The notes beneath the pieces were generated by a model. The model made no database searches. It was not told the origin of the DNA and saw only the letters and a program-made list of their open reading frames with translations. This document shows, one piece after another, positions 55,478 to 64,000 of a stretch of DNA of 64,000 bases; position 1 is the stretch's first letter; the number at the start of each line of letters is the position of its first letter. The DNA lies in NCBI RefSeq assembly GCF_902829295.1, contig NZ_CADEPL010000005.1, positions 82,201 to 146,200 of the forward strand, read 5' to 3'. A program made the translations under genes and the position numbers. Origin of the DNA: Vogesella oryzae. GTDB taxonomy: Bacteria > Pseudomonadota > Gammaproteobacteria > Burkholderiales > Chromobacteriaceae.

Positions 55478-58183
55478 TTATTGGGCCGGCGTCGCGGCGG
55501 GCTCCGGCAACAGGTTCTTGGTCACTATCGTCAACGCCCTGTCTTCCGGGTGCACCTGCACGCTAAAGCCCAGACGCGTCATCAGTTTGAGCATGCCTTT
55601 ATTGCCGGCCAGCACCTCGCCCACCATGATTTTCAGCCCCTGTTCGCGCGCGGCATCGAACAGCGCATTCATCAGAATGGCGCCGATCCCTTTGCCCTGC
55701 CAGTGATCGGCCACTTCCAGCGCGAACTCGCAACTTTCGTTGTCCGGATCGGTGACATAGCGCGCCACTGCCAGCTGCTCTTCCACGCCTTCTGACTCAT
55801 GGATCATCGCCAATGCCATCTCGCGGTCGTAATCCAGCTGGGTAAAGCGCACCAGCATCGATTGCGACAGCTGCTTGATGCTTGACATGTAGCGGTTGTA
55901 ACGGCTTTCCTCCGACAGGTTGCGCACAAACTCCTGCTGCATATACGCATCTTCCGGCCGCACCGGGCGGATAATCACCGGCGTGCCATCCTTCAGCATC
56001 GAGCAATGCACCATGTGCATCGGGTACGGCATGATCGCCATGTGGCCATACGGTTTGCTGCGCGCCGGCAAAGGTTGGATGATGATGCGGGCATCCAGCG
56101 CCAACACCCCCTGCTCATCGGCCATCACCGGATTGATGTCCATTTCGCGCACTTCCGGCAATTCGCACACCAGCTCCGACACATGCAGCAACACGCTCTT
56201 GAGCGCCTCCATGTCCACTGCCGGCATGTTCTTGAATGGCCCCAGTATCTGACCGATACGGGTTTTGTCGATCATGCGCTCCACCAGATAGTGGTTGACC
56301 GGCGGCAGGCTCAGCGCCCGATCCTGCATCACCTCCACCGCGATGCCACCGGCACCGAAGGTAATCACCGGTCCAAATGACGCGTCGTGGGTCACCCCCA
56401 CCATCAACTCCCGCGCATTGCGGCGCTTGCGCATCGACTGCACCGACACACCTTCCAGCCGCGCATCCGGCCGCGCCGCCTTGGCGCGCGCCAGAATCGC
56501 CGCATAGGCTTCGCGCAGACTTGGCTCGTTGGCGATATTCAATTCCACGCCACCAACATCGGACTTGTAGATGATGTCTGGAGAGTCGATCTTCAGCACC
56601 ACCGGATAGCCGATGTCTGCGGCCAACCTTGCCGCTTCATCCGCGTCGCGTGCCAGCCGCGCCGGATTGACCGGAATATTGAACGCCGCCAGCACATCCT
56701 TGCTTTCCCGCTCAGACAAGACCGCCCGCCCCTGCTGCTTGGCCGCGGCGATCACGGCACGAGCTCTGGAGACGTCCGGCAGCACCTGCGCTCCTTCCAG
56801 TGGCGCCGGAGTCTGCAGCAGCATCTGCTGGTTATGGTGATAGGAAGACAGGTTACGGAACACCTCGATGGCGAATTCCGGCGCGCGGAAATGCGCACAC
56901 TTGGCCTTGGAGAACAGCTCGCGGCTTTCCGACACCTTGGCATCACCCAGCCACGACAGGAACATCGGTTTGCTCGATTCCCGCTGCAACCCCACCATCA
57001 GCTGCGCGGTGGTCAGGTGATCGGTGCCGGCCTGCGGCGTAAAGATCACCAGCACACCGTCGACATTCGGATCGTCCAGACACACCTTGACCGCGGTACG
57101 GAAACGCACCGGACTGGCATCGCCGATGATGTCCACCGGGTTGCCGTGCGACCAATTGGCGGGCAAGGCATCATTCAGCAGCGCCATGGAAGCATCGGAC
57201 AACTTGGCCAGTTCCACGCCATACATATAAGCGCTGTCCGCCGCCAGCACCCCGGGACCGATGCCGTTAGTCACAATCGCCAGCCGCTTGCCCTGCACCC
57301 GATAGTTGGCCGCCAGCACTTTGGCGGCAGTAAACAACTGGGCAATGGTGGACACCCTCAGCACACCGGCGCGCGACAGTGCGGCATCGAACACGTCACC
57401 GCTTTCCACCAGATTGGATGAGTGGGTCAGGCCGGTGACATCGTCCTCGTAGCGCCCCGACTTCACCACCACCACCGGCTTGGTGCGGGCCGCGGCCCGC
57501 AGGGCGCTCATGAAGCGCCGCGCATCGTGCACATGATGTACATGCAGCAGAATGCCCTGGGTAAAGTTATCAGCCACCAGGTAATCAAGTATCTCGCCGA
57601 ATTCGACGTCCAGCGCCTCGCCCACCGATACCACACTAGAAAAACCGATGCCCTTGCTGTCGGCCCAATCCAGCATCGCGGTACACAGCGCCGATGACTG
57701 CGACACCAGCGCCAGGTTGCCGGCCTTGACCCGGCTGTTGTAGTTGCTGGCATTGAAGCCGGCTACCGGCCGCATCAGCCCCAGCACATTGGGGCCAAGT
57801 ATGCGAATACCGTAGTGCTTGGCAATCGACTGTGCCTCGACCAGTGCGGCGCGTTCCTGCGCCTCCGAGTCGGCAAAATCCTTGGCCAGCAGGATGCCCT
57901 TCACCCCTTTTTTGCCACAGTCCTTGACGATACCCGGCAGGCTGCGCAAGGCGGTCGTCACCACCGCCATATCCACCGGCCCTTCGATCAGGCGTACCGA
58001 CGGCTGGGCCGGGATACCGCCCACCACTTTGTGATTGAGGTTGACCGGATACAACTTGCCCTGGAAATTACCCGCCAGCAGGTTGGCAAACACGGCCTGC
58101 CCGACCGACCCCGGTGTATCGCTGGCACCGATCACGGCAACATTGCGGGGAGAGAACAGCGGCGTCAGATAATGCGGCTTCAT
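55478..58183 (-). CDS. Pat-type protein lysine acetyltransferase (ADP-forming acyl-CoA synthetase-like/GNAT fusion)
   Basis: A 901-residue fusion: CoA-binding domain (about 1-140, NVAVIGASDTPGSVGQAVFA), succinyl-CoA-ligase-like domains (140-470), an ATP-grasp domain (about 490-710, ending in EMDINPVMADEQGVLALDAR) and a C-terminal GNAT acetyltransferase (about 735-885, with the acetyl-CoA loop QGKGIGAILMNALFDAAREQ). This is the layout of PatZ/YfiQ and Salmonella Pat, which acetylate and inactivate acyl-CoA synthetases. The ATG at 58183 gives MKPHYLTPLFSPRNVAVIGA. It is a single gene, divergent from nadA. Confidence 0.9.
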   Translation of the reverse strand: MKPHYLTPLFSPRNVAVIGASDTPGSVGQAVFANLLAGNFQGKLYPVNLNHKVVGGIPAQPSVRLIEGPVDMAVVTTALRSLPGIVKDCGKKGVKGILLAKDFADSEAQERAALVEAQSIAKHYGIRILGPNVLGLMRPVAGFNASNYNSRVKAGNLALVSQSSALCTAMLDWADSKGIGFSSVVSVGEALDVEFGEILDYLVADNFTQGILLHVHHVHDARRFMSALRAAARTKPVVVVKSGRYEDDVTGLTHSSNLVESGDVFDAALSRAGVLRVSTIAQLFTAAKVLAANYRVQGKRLAIVTNGIGPGVLAADSAYMYGVELAKLSDASMALLNDALPANWSHGNPVDIIGDASPVRFRTAVKVCLDDPNVDGVLVIFTPQAGTDHLTTAQLMVGLQRESSKPMFLSWLGDAKVSESRELFSKAKCAHFRAPEFAIEVFRNLSSYHHNQQMLLQTPAPLEGAQVLPDVSRARAVIAAAKQQGRAVLSERESKDVLAAFNIPVNPARLARDADEAARLAADIGYPVVLKIDSPDIIYKSDVGGVELNIANEPSLREAYAAILARAKAARPDARLEGVSVQSMRKRRNARELMVGVTHDASFGPVITFGAGGIAVEVMQDRALSLPPVNHYLVERMIDKTRIGQILGPFKNMPAVDMEALKSVLLHVSELVCELPEVREMDINPVMADEQGVLALDARIIIQPLPARSKPYGHMAIMPYPMHMVHCSMLKDGTPVIIRPVRPEDAYMQQEFVRNLSEESRYNRYMSSIKQLSQSMLVRFTQLDYDREMALAMIHESEGVEEQLAVARYVTDPDNESCEFALEVADHWQGKGIGAILMNALFDAAREQGLKIMVGEVLAGNKGMLKLMTRLGFSVQVHPEDRALTIVTKNLLPEPAATPAQ

Positions 58184-58432
58184 GATGGTGATTTCCGATG
58201 CAAAACGAGTCAGTTGGCCGCACGAGCACAAGCAGCCAAACCCACGGCCGATAATGGCGATGACTATCGGCTGACCGCGTTGGACACGACTTGCCAACCG
58301 CATCAAGCGACGTTCGACAGTAGCGCCACCTGTCTATTATTGCTAATCTTTCCAGTTTGGCGGCGCCATAATGTTGCGCCGCATCAAACGATAACCCCGA
58401 CTTACCGAGGCCGTCCCAGCCGGGAGCAGCAC

Positions 58433-59350
58433 ATGAGCAAACGCGTCGTTACCCTCGCCCACTACTACACTCAGCCTGAAATCCAGCAAATGGCCGACAA
58501 GGTCGGCGATAGCCTGGAACTATCCCTGTTCGCCCGCGAATCCAACGCCGACATCATCGTGTTTGCCGGTGTCCGCTTCATGGCGGAAACCGCCAAGATT
58601 CTCAATCCGCAGGCAGAAGTCATCCTGCCGGATGCCGGCTCCACCTGTTCGCTGGTCACCCAGACGGATGTCGCGGCACTGCAACAGTGGCGCGAGAGCT
58701 ACCCCGACCATGTGCACGTGTCCTACATCAACTCGTCGGCGGCACACAAAGCCATTTCCGACTGGATCGTTACCAGCCGCAATGTGGACGACATCATCGC
58801 CCACCTTTACGAGCAGGGCAAACAGGTGATCTTCTCGCCAGATCGCAATATGGGCGCCTATCTGAACCATCAGTACGGCTACAACATGCCGCTGTGGTCT
58901 GCCGTGTGCGAAGTTCACGACAAGTTCAACGAAGCCGCCCTTGACGAAGCACTCAGCGCCAGCAGCAGCCCGGCCCACCTGATTGCGCACCCGGAAAGCC
59001 CGCTGCCGGTATTGAAGCGTGCCGAATACGTAGGCTCCACATCCGGCATGCTCAACTGGGTTAAAGCCTACACCGGCGCCGTGACAGATGTGATTTTTGT
59101 CGCCACCGAAGACGGCATTCTCTACAACATGCGCCTTGCCCGCCCGGACCTGGACATTCGCCAGGCCCCGATCTATGCCGGCTGCCAGTGCAACTCCTGT
59201 CCGTACATGAAGATGAATACCATCGAGGCAGTGAAGCGCGCCCAGCAGGGCATCGGCACCCGCATCGACTACCTCAGCGATGCGGAAATGGATGCCGCGC
59301 GCCTACCGATCGAGCGGATGCTGGAATTCAGCCAGCGCTACTATCGTTAA
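58433..59350 (+). CDS. nadA: Quinolinate synthase
   Basis: [4Fe-4S] enzyme (305 residues) condensing iminoaspartate with dihydroxyacetone phosphate in de novo NAD synthesis. The start VVTLAHYYTQPEIQQMAD includes the substrate histidine. Cluster ligands are Cys in PDAGSTCSLV, in WSAVCEVHDKF and in CQCNSCPYMKMN. It is shorter at the N-terminus than the E. coli protein but within the family range. GGGAG precedes the ATG. A good client for the ISC system upstream in the window. Confidence 0.95.
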   Translation: MSKRVVTLAHYYTQPEIQQMADKVGDSLELSLFARESNADIIVFAGVRFMAETAKILNPQAEVILPDAGSTCSLVTQTDVAALQQWRESYPDHVHVSYINSSAAHKAISDWIVTSRNVDDIIAHLYEQGKQVIFSPDRNMGAYLNHQYGYNMPLWSAVCEVHDKFNEAALDEALSASSSPAHLIAHPESPLPVLKRAEYVGSTSGMLNWVKAYTGAVTDVIFVATEDGILYNMRLARPDLDIRQAPIYAGCQCNSCPYMKMNTIEAVKRAQQGIGTRIDYLSDAEMDAARLPIERMLEFSQRYYR

Positions 59351-59361
59351 GCACCGCAAAG

Positions 59362-59390
59362 AACAGCCCGCCGCATGGCGGGCTGTTTCA
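59362..59390 (+). terminator. Terminator of nadA
   Basis: AACAGCCCGCC and GGCGGGCTGTT around GCAT, followed by TCACTTG; a modest U-run. Confidence 0.75.
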
Positions 59391-59458
59391 CTTGCGGCAT
59401 AAGGTTCCCGCCACGCCCGGAGATAGATACAATCAGCCATTCTGAATGGAAGGGCGAC

Positions 59459-60199
59459 ATGAGAATTCTGATCAGCAATGATGATGGCTATTTTGCCCCC
59501 GGCCTGGCGGCGCTGGCTGCCAGCCTGAGCAAGTTGGCCGATGTAGTAGTCGTCGCTCCTGAACGCGATCGCAGTGGGGCCAGCAACTCGCTGACACTCG
59601 ATCGCCCGTTATCCGTGAAAAAAGCCGCTAACGGTTTCTACTACGTTAACGGCACACCAACCGACTGCGTTCACGTCGCCGTCACCGGCTTTCTGGAACA
59701 GCGCCCGGACCTGGTCATCTCCGGCATCAACCACGGCCCCAATATGGGCGAGGACACGCTCTATTCCGGTACCGTGGCAGCCGCGACAGAAGGCTTTCTA
59801 CTGGGCATTCCGGCAATTGCCGTGTCACTGGCTGGCAAGAACAATCACTTTGATGGCGCCGCCCGGGTTGCCAGCGACTTGGTGCAGCGCTTCATTGCCA
59901 AACCGTTTGCCAGTCCGATGCTGCTGAATGTCAACGTCCCGGACCTTCCCCCGGACCAGCTGGGAGCGTTTGAAGTGACCCGTCTGGGCCGCCGCCACAT
60001 GGCCGAGCCGGTTATCCGCGCCCAGAACCCGCGCGGTGAAACCGTGTACTGGGTCGGGCCGGTCGGTCCGGAGCAGGATGCCGGAGACGGCACCGACTTC
60101 AACGCCATCCGCCGCAAACAAGTGTCAGTCACGCCGCTGATGATCGATCTGACAGCCCGCGACCAACTGGGTGCAATCAAGACATGGCTCAACCCCTAG
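59459..60199 (+). CDS. surE: 5'/3'-nucleotidase SurE
   Basis: Metal-dependent nucleotidase (246 residues) removing phosphate from nucleoside monophosphates and short polyphosphate. The metal site [13 protein letters not shown] is at the N-terminus; [14 protein letters not shown] and [20 protein letters not shown] complete it. GGAAGG precedes the ATG. First gene of surE-pcm-nlpD-rpoS; it overlaps pcm by 16 bases. Confidence 0.96.
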   Translation: MRILISNDDGYFAPGLAALAASLSKLADVVVVAPERDRSGASNSLTLDRPLSVKKAANGFYYVNGTPTDCVHVAVTGFLEQRPDLVISGINHGPNMGEDTLYSGTVAAATEGFLLGIPAIAVSLAGKNNHFDGAARVASDLVQRFIAKPFASPMLLNVNVPDLPPDQLGAFEVTRLGRRHMAEPVIRAQNPRGETVYWVGPVGPEQDAGDGTDFNAIRRKQVSVTPLMIDLTARDQLGAIKTWLNP

Positions 60200-60858
60200 T
60201 AGCTGCAGGCAATAACTACGGCATGGTATCGGAACGCACCCGCATGCGCATGGTGGAGCGCCTGCGCCAGCAAGGCATCGCCGATGAACGCGTGTTGGCC
60301 GCCATGTTTGAGGTCCCCCGCCACCTGTTCATCGACCAGGCGCTGGCGACTCGCGCCTACGACGATGTTTCCTTGCCTATCGGCCAAGGTCAGACGATCT
60401 CGCAACCGCTGACGGTCGCACGCATGACCGAAAAACTGCTGGAAGGCAAAGCCGCTGCCGGCAAGATTCTGGAGGTCGGCACCGGCTGCGGTTACCAGAC
60501 AGCAGTGCTGCTGAAAACCGGAGCACAGGTATTTTCCATTGAACGTCTGGCCGGCATTCTGGACAAAGCCAGACAGAACCTGCGCAATGCCAAGCTGGTT
60601 CATGCCCGGCTGGTACACGGCGATGGACATCTCGGTCTGCCTGACATCGCGCCCTTTGACAGCATCATCATCACCGCTGCGGCACGCCAGGTTCCGACAC
60701 CCTTACTGGAGCAGCTAGCCGATGGCGGCAGGCTGATCCTGCCAGTAGGAGATAGCCAGGAACAGCACCTGTGGTTGTATGAGAAAACCGCAGACGGCAT
60801 GCGCAAGACCAAACTGGAAGCCGCAAAATTCGTGCCCCTGCTCCCGGGCAAGCAGTGA
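60184..60858 (+). CDS. pcm: Protein-L-isoaspartate O-methyltransferase
   Basis: Repairs isoaspartyl residues in aged proteins using SAM. Motifs: [19 protein letters not shown] and the SAM loop [15 protein letters not shown]. From the ATG at 60184 it has 224 residues and overlaps surE; an internal ATG at 60223 ([14 protein letters not shown]) matches the usual Pcm N-terminus and gives 211 residues, so the start is open. Its place before nlpD-rpoS suits a stationary-phase repair enzyme. Confidence 0.94.
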   Translation: MAQPLVAAGNNYGMVSERTRMRMVERLRQQGIADERVLAAMFEVPRHLFIDQALATRAYDDVSLPIGQGQTISQPLTVARMTEKLLEGKAAAGKILEVGTGCGYQTAVLLKTGAQVFSIERLAGILDKARQNLRNAKLVHARLVHGDGHLGLPDIAPFDSIIITAAARQVPTPLLEQLADGGRLILPVGDSQEQHLWLYEKTADGMRKTKLEAAKFVPLLPGKQ

Positions 60859-60944
60859 TGCAAGGCAAAAACGCAACACCCCGTTCAATCAGCTTTGTCA
60901 GACAATTTACTTTGTATGGAATGCTGGCATATAAACTGACAACA

Positions 60945-62036
60945 ATGCATAACAATTCGCTAACTAAAAAAATTACTCGTTTTAGTCCACTATTGGGCGC
61001 ATTGTTGCTAAGTGCCTGCGCACAATTGCAACAAGATACGCCGGCCCAGATTGTTCGCGGCCAACCCTCTGTTCTGGGCAGCGCCAGCCAAAGCCAGCCA
61101 GCTGCGGCAGTAGCAGCCAGCAATGGCAGCAAGGCGACTACACAGGCAATGGCCATTGGCGGCAGCCTTCGCCCACGGGCAATAGCAGGCGGACAGGCAA
61201 CCCATACAGTGCAGCCAGGCGAGACGGTATACCGCATTGCCGTAAACAATGGCCTGCGCTACCAGGACCTGGCCGAATGGAACAATCTGGAAGGCTTCAA
61301 TATCAAGGTTGGCCAGGTCTTGCGCCTGACCCCACCTGGAACCGCCAGCGCCTCGGCACAGGCTGCCGCAGTAGAAGGTAAACCGATTGAAAGCAGGCCG
61401 GCTACCGGGCAAATGCCGGCCTCTGCCAAAGCGCCCTCTGGCGCAGCAGCAGACGGGGTAGAAATCAAGCGCTATCCGAAAGCCTTGAAATTGCCCTATT
61501 CGGAAGAGGCCAGCAAGAGTCTCCCGGCCCTGAGTGAAGGTAACGGCAAAACAGCCAGCCCTGCCCCGGTCAACATGCCGGCAACTGTGACGGCAACGCC
61601 GAAAACAGATGCCTCCGCGTCCGTGCCAGCAACAGACAACAATGCTGCCGGTGACAAGGTCAAGGCGACAGGTCCAGTCTGGGGCTGGCCAACCCAGGGT
61701 AGCGTGATCAGAGGTTTCTCTGATCAGAATAAAGGGTTGGATATCGGTGGCAAGGCGGGGCAACCCGTGGTTGCGGCTGCCGATGGCAAGGTGGTGTACA
61801 GCGGTAACGGTCTGCGTGGCTATGGCAAGCTCATCATCCTGCGCCACGACAAAACTTTCCTGTCCGCCTACGCCCACAATAGCCAGTTACTGGTAAAGGA
61901 AGGCCAGACGGTCAAAAAAGGGCAGAAGATCGCCGAAATGGGCAGTACCGATACGGATCAGGTCAAGCTTCACTTCGAGATCCGTCAACTCGGCAAGCCC
62001 GTAGACCCAAGCAAGTACCTGGAACAGCACTCCTGA
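60945..62036 (+). CDS. nlpD: NlpD-like LysM/M23 lipoprotein
   Basis: Envelope lipoprotein (363 residues) that activates cell-separation amidases. Signal with lipobox LLSAC (Cys25), a LysM domain (about 85-130, HTVQPGETVYRIAVNNGLRY), a low-complexity Ala/Pro/Thr linker (130-245) and a C-terminal M23 domain. Zinc ligands of M23 are degenerate (NKGLDIGG for HxGxD; KLHFEIR lacks the first His), as in NlpD, so it should regulate rather than cut. The ATG at 60945 has no strong ribosome site; the AT-rich 86-base gap before it may hold an rpoS-serving promoter, and in enterics rpoS is transcribed mainly from inside nlpD. Confidence 0.9.
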   Translation: MHNNSLTKKITRFSPLLGALLLSACAQLQQDTPAQIVRGQPSVLGSASQSQPAAAVAASNGSKATTQAMAIGGSLRPRAIAGGQATHTVQPGETVYRIAVNNGLRYQDLAEWNNLEGFNIKVGQVLRLTPPGTASASAQAAAVEGKPIESRPATGQMPASAKAPSGAAADGVEIKRYPKALKLPYSEEASKSLPALSEGNGKTASPAPVNMPATVTATPKTDASASVPATDNNAAGDKVKATGPVWGWPTQGSVIRGFSDQNKGLDIGGKAGQPVVAAADGKVVYSGNGLRGYGKLIILRHDKTFLSAYAHNSQLLVKEGQTVKKGQKIAEMGSTDTDQVKLHFEIRQLGKPVDPSKYLEQHS

Positions 62037-62079
62037 CGGCTAACCCCGTCTTGAGTCCTAACGCAAGCGGGGGAAGATC

Positions 62080-63021
62080 ATGAGCGACGAACTGGATCTG
62101 CTGGAAGAAGTACTGGACGAAGAAGCCGAAACCGGCCTGCGTGCCGAAGCGGAAGAAGCCGAGGAAGCTGCCGCAGCCAAGGAATACGAGGAGATCGCGG
62201 ATGTCACCCAGATCTATCTCAACGATATCGGCAGCAATGCCCTGCTGACGCCGGCCGAGGAGGTCGCCTTGGCCCGGCGCGTTGTGCAGGGTGACTTCAC
62301 TGCCCGGCAAAAGATGATCGAGCACAACCTGCGGCTGGTTGTGAACATCGCCAAGCACTACATCAACCGCGGCCTGGCCCTGCTCGACCTGATCGAAGAG
62401 GGCAATATCGGCCTGATGCACGCGCTGGAAAAGTTCGATCCGGAGCGCGGCTTCCGCTTCTCAACTTATGCCACCTGGTGGATTCGCCAAAGCATCGAAC
62501 GCGCGATCATGAACCAGTCGCGCACCATCCGCCTGCCGGTGCATGTCATCAAGGAACTCAATGTCTATCTACGCGCCTCGCGCCACCTGGAAAGCCAGAT
62601 GGGGCGGGAGCCGTCGATCGAGGACATCGCCCACCTGACCGGCAAGACCGTCGAGGAAGTACGCAAGGTACTCAACCTGAACGAGCGCATGGCCTCGCTG
62701 GATGCGCCGCTGGACATCGACCCGATGCTGTCCATTGGCGAGTCGATCCCCGACGAACAGCACGAAGAACCGGATATCCAGCTGCACAATGCCCAGATCG
62801 AGCACTTTGTGCATGAATGGCTGGCCCAGCTCACCGACAAACAACGCATGGTGATCGAACGCCGCTACGGGCTGAACGGCCATGAAGTCTGCACGCTGGA
62901 AGAACTGGCCAGTGCGCTGAGCCTGACGCGCGAGCGGGTGCGGCAGATCCAGATCGAAGGGCTGGAGCATCTGCGCCGCATCCTGCGTCGCCGTGGCGTG
63001 ACCAAGGACTTCCTGATCTGA
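62080..63021 (+). CDS. rpoS: RNA polymerase sigma factor RpoS
   Basis: Stationary-phase and stress sigma factor (313 residues). Acidic N-terminus ([15 protein letters not shown]), region 2 ([40 protein letters not shown]), region 3 and region 4 helix-turn-helix ([20 protein letters not shown]). The linker [19 protein letters not shown] is that of RpoS. GGGGAAGATC precedes the ATG. It closes the surE-pcm-nlpD-rpoS cluster and has its own terminator. Confidence 0.96.
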   Translation: MSDELDLLEEVLDEEAETGLRAEAEEAEEAAAAKEYEEIADVTQIYLNDIGSNALLTPAEEVALARRVVQGDFTARQKMIEHNLRLVVNIAKHYINRGLALLDLIEEGNIGLMHALEKFDPERGFRFSTYATWWIRQSIERAIMNQSRTIRLPVHVIKELNVYLRASRHLESQMGREPSIEDIAHLTGKTVEEVRKVLNLNERMASLDAPLDIDPMLSIGESIPDEQHEEPDIQLHNAQIEHFVHEWLAQLTDKQRMVIERRYGLNGHEVCTLEELASALSLTRERVRQIQIEGLEHLRRILRRRGVTKDFLI

Positions 63022-63042
63022 TCATCCGCCTGCTGCCCCACA

Positions 63043-63068
63043 CCGCCGGCCCCTGCCGGCGGTTTTGT
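63043..63068 (+). terminator. Terminator of rpoS
   Basis: CCGCCGGC and GCCGGCGG around CCCT, followed by TTTTGTTTT. Confidence 0.85.
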
Positions 63069-63070
63069 TT

Positions 63071-63901
63071 TCAGCGTGGGCGACGCGGACGAAAACGGCG
63101 CAATAACTGACGCCATTGCCGCGCGGCATCTACGGGGGGCTGCGGCGCATACTGCCAGCGCTGCCACAGCTGCAGCAGCGCCTCAAGCTGATGCCCCTCT
63201 TCTGCGGCCAACCCCTGTGCCTTGGCCTGCAACTGACTGGCCGTATCACTCTCCAGCGCCGGAATCCCTGCCCGCTGCAAACGGCGCAGCAAATGCTGCC
63301 ATGCCTGCTGTTGAGGCGTCTGCGCTGGCTGCCGGCGCCACAACAGCCACCACACCAGCGGCAGCATCACCAGCAACATACCGCCGACCAGCAGCAACAG
63401 TACCGCCCGCACCGACACGCCATCCAGCCCCAGCTGCCGGAACAGGCTGAGCTGGCGTTCCGCGTCATAGCCCACGACCCAGCGCTGCCAGCCAAAGTTG
63501 GCCGCCTGCCACTGCTGCGTCGCCCAGCGTAGCCATAGCGGCGGGCGTCCGCCCAGCAACGGCATGGCCGGAGCGGCAGCCGGCAAGGTCTGCTCGATAC
63601 CATCGGCACTACGCTGTGGCGCCACCAGCGCGGTAGGATCGACCCGCTGCCAGCGGCCAGCCAGCCAGACCTCGCTCCAGGCATGGGCATCCGAAGAGCG
63701 GATCAACCAGAATCCACCGTTCGGGTTGAACTCCCCGCCCTGAAACCCCACCACCACCCGCGCCGGCATCCCGGCAGCCCGCGCCAATACAGTAAACGCG
63801 GAGGCGAAATGCTCGCAGAAGCCCTGCCGGCTACCGAACAGGAAGCCATCCACCACATTACCCTGTAGCTGCGGCGGGTTAAGGGGGTAGCTAAGGCCCT
63901 T
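63071..63901 (-). pseudogene. Transglutaminase-like TgpA/DUF3488 protein, 3' part with broken frame
   Basis: The C-terminal 276 residues of a TgpA-type membrane transglutaminase. The catalytic triad is visible: Cys in RQGFCEHFASAF, His in SSDAHAWSEVW and Asp in RVDPTALV; a membrane helix follows (VLLLLVGGMLLVMLPLVWWL), then a cytoplasmic tail (DUF4129-like). The upstream YPLNPPQLQGNVVDGFLFGS is normal for the family, but a TAA at 63902-63904 interrupts the frame and the sequence beyond it is low in complexity and matches nothing. The gene may be intact in the organism and spoiled here by poor sequence at a contig end; otherwise it is a pseudogene. Confidence 0.75.
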
Positions 63902-64000
63902 TTACACAACCGACGCCGCCGACGAGAAGCAGGGTGGGGAGATCGCGGGGGGCGCGGGTGTTTAAAAAAAAAAAACAAAGGAGAACGCGGGGTAGAGGTG
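63902..64000. other. Right-end low-complexity sequence
   Basis: G-rich and A-rich runs (GGGGGGCGCGGG, AAAAAAAAAAAA, GCGGGGTAGAGGTG) with no coding continuation of the transglutaminase gene, which should extend several hundred codons upstream here. Most likely unreliable sequence. Confidence 0.5.

Overview
The window is a gene-dense, GC-rich (roughly 60-65% by eye) bacterial chromosome segment with no rRNA, tRNA, CRISPR, insertion sequence or prophage that I can recognise. Gene content and order point to a betaproteobacterium of the Neisseriales, most likely Chromobacteriaceae (Vogesella/Chromobacterium/Aquitalea-like): iscR-iscS-iscU-iscA-hscB-hscA-fdx-iscX, rpsP-rimM-trmD-rplS, surE-pcm-nlpD-rpoS, clpS-clpA, and an FNR/CioAB respiratory set. 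The genus is inference.

Layout. 0-6 kb (minus): an RND efflux permease cut by the left edge, its lipoprotein adaptor, mltA, a periplasmic glutathione peroxidase, a thioredoxin, an RlmK-type rRNA methyltransferase and coaD. 6-13.5 kb: a dipeptide ABC transporter (dppABCDF, minus) with a divergent LysR regulator. 13.5-20.7 kb: a FabH-like condensing enzyme, then the complete ISC iron-sulfur operon behind an IscR-type operator. 20.7-26.2 kb: a glutathione S-transferase, udk, a small basic protein, hmp-nsrR and an AGCS alanine symporter. 26-28.5 kb: divergent hemN and fnr with an FNR box between them. 28.5-35 kb: flavodoxin/DUF1853/trmJ, suhB, a 44-residue membrane protein and the gbsR-cioA-cioB oxidase operon. 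35-43 kb: a GAF-GAF-PAS-GGDEF protein, mutS, an unknown gene, aceK and rluE. 43-47 kb: two unrelated NADP isocitrate dehydrogenases. 47-53.4 kb: LysR/mdtH, a cold-shock protein, clpSA, xerD. 53.4-59.4 kb: the rplS operon, a Pat-type acetyltransferase and nadA. 59.4-64 kb: surE-pcm-nlpD-rpoS and a transglutaminase whose reading frame is broken at the right edge.

Themes. Several genes form an oxygen/nitric-oxide/iron-sulfur circuit: FNR with candidate FNR boxes at hemN/fnr, at the 44-residue protein and at gbsR-cioAB; NsrR with a duplicated operator-like element before hmp; IscR with an operator over its own promoter. A second theme is carbon-flux control at isocitrate (two Icd enzymes plus AceK).

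The most striking feature is not a gene. The decamer TGCGGCCAAC (complement GTTGGCCGCA) occurs about 47 times by hand count, and its 9-base core about 68 times, inside genes and between them, often as head-to-head pairs forming palindromes or hairpins after genes. This density and architecture resemble the DNA uptake sequences of Neisseria and Pasteurellaceae but with an unrelated word. I regard it as the best candidate in the window for an undescribed system.
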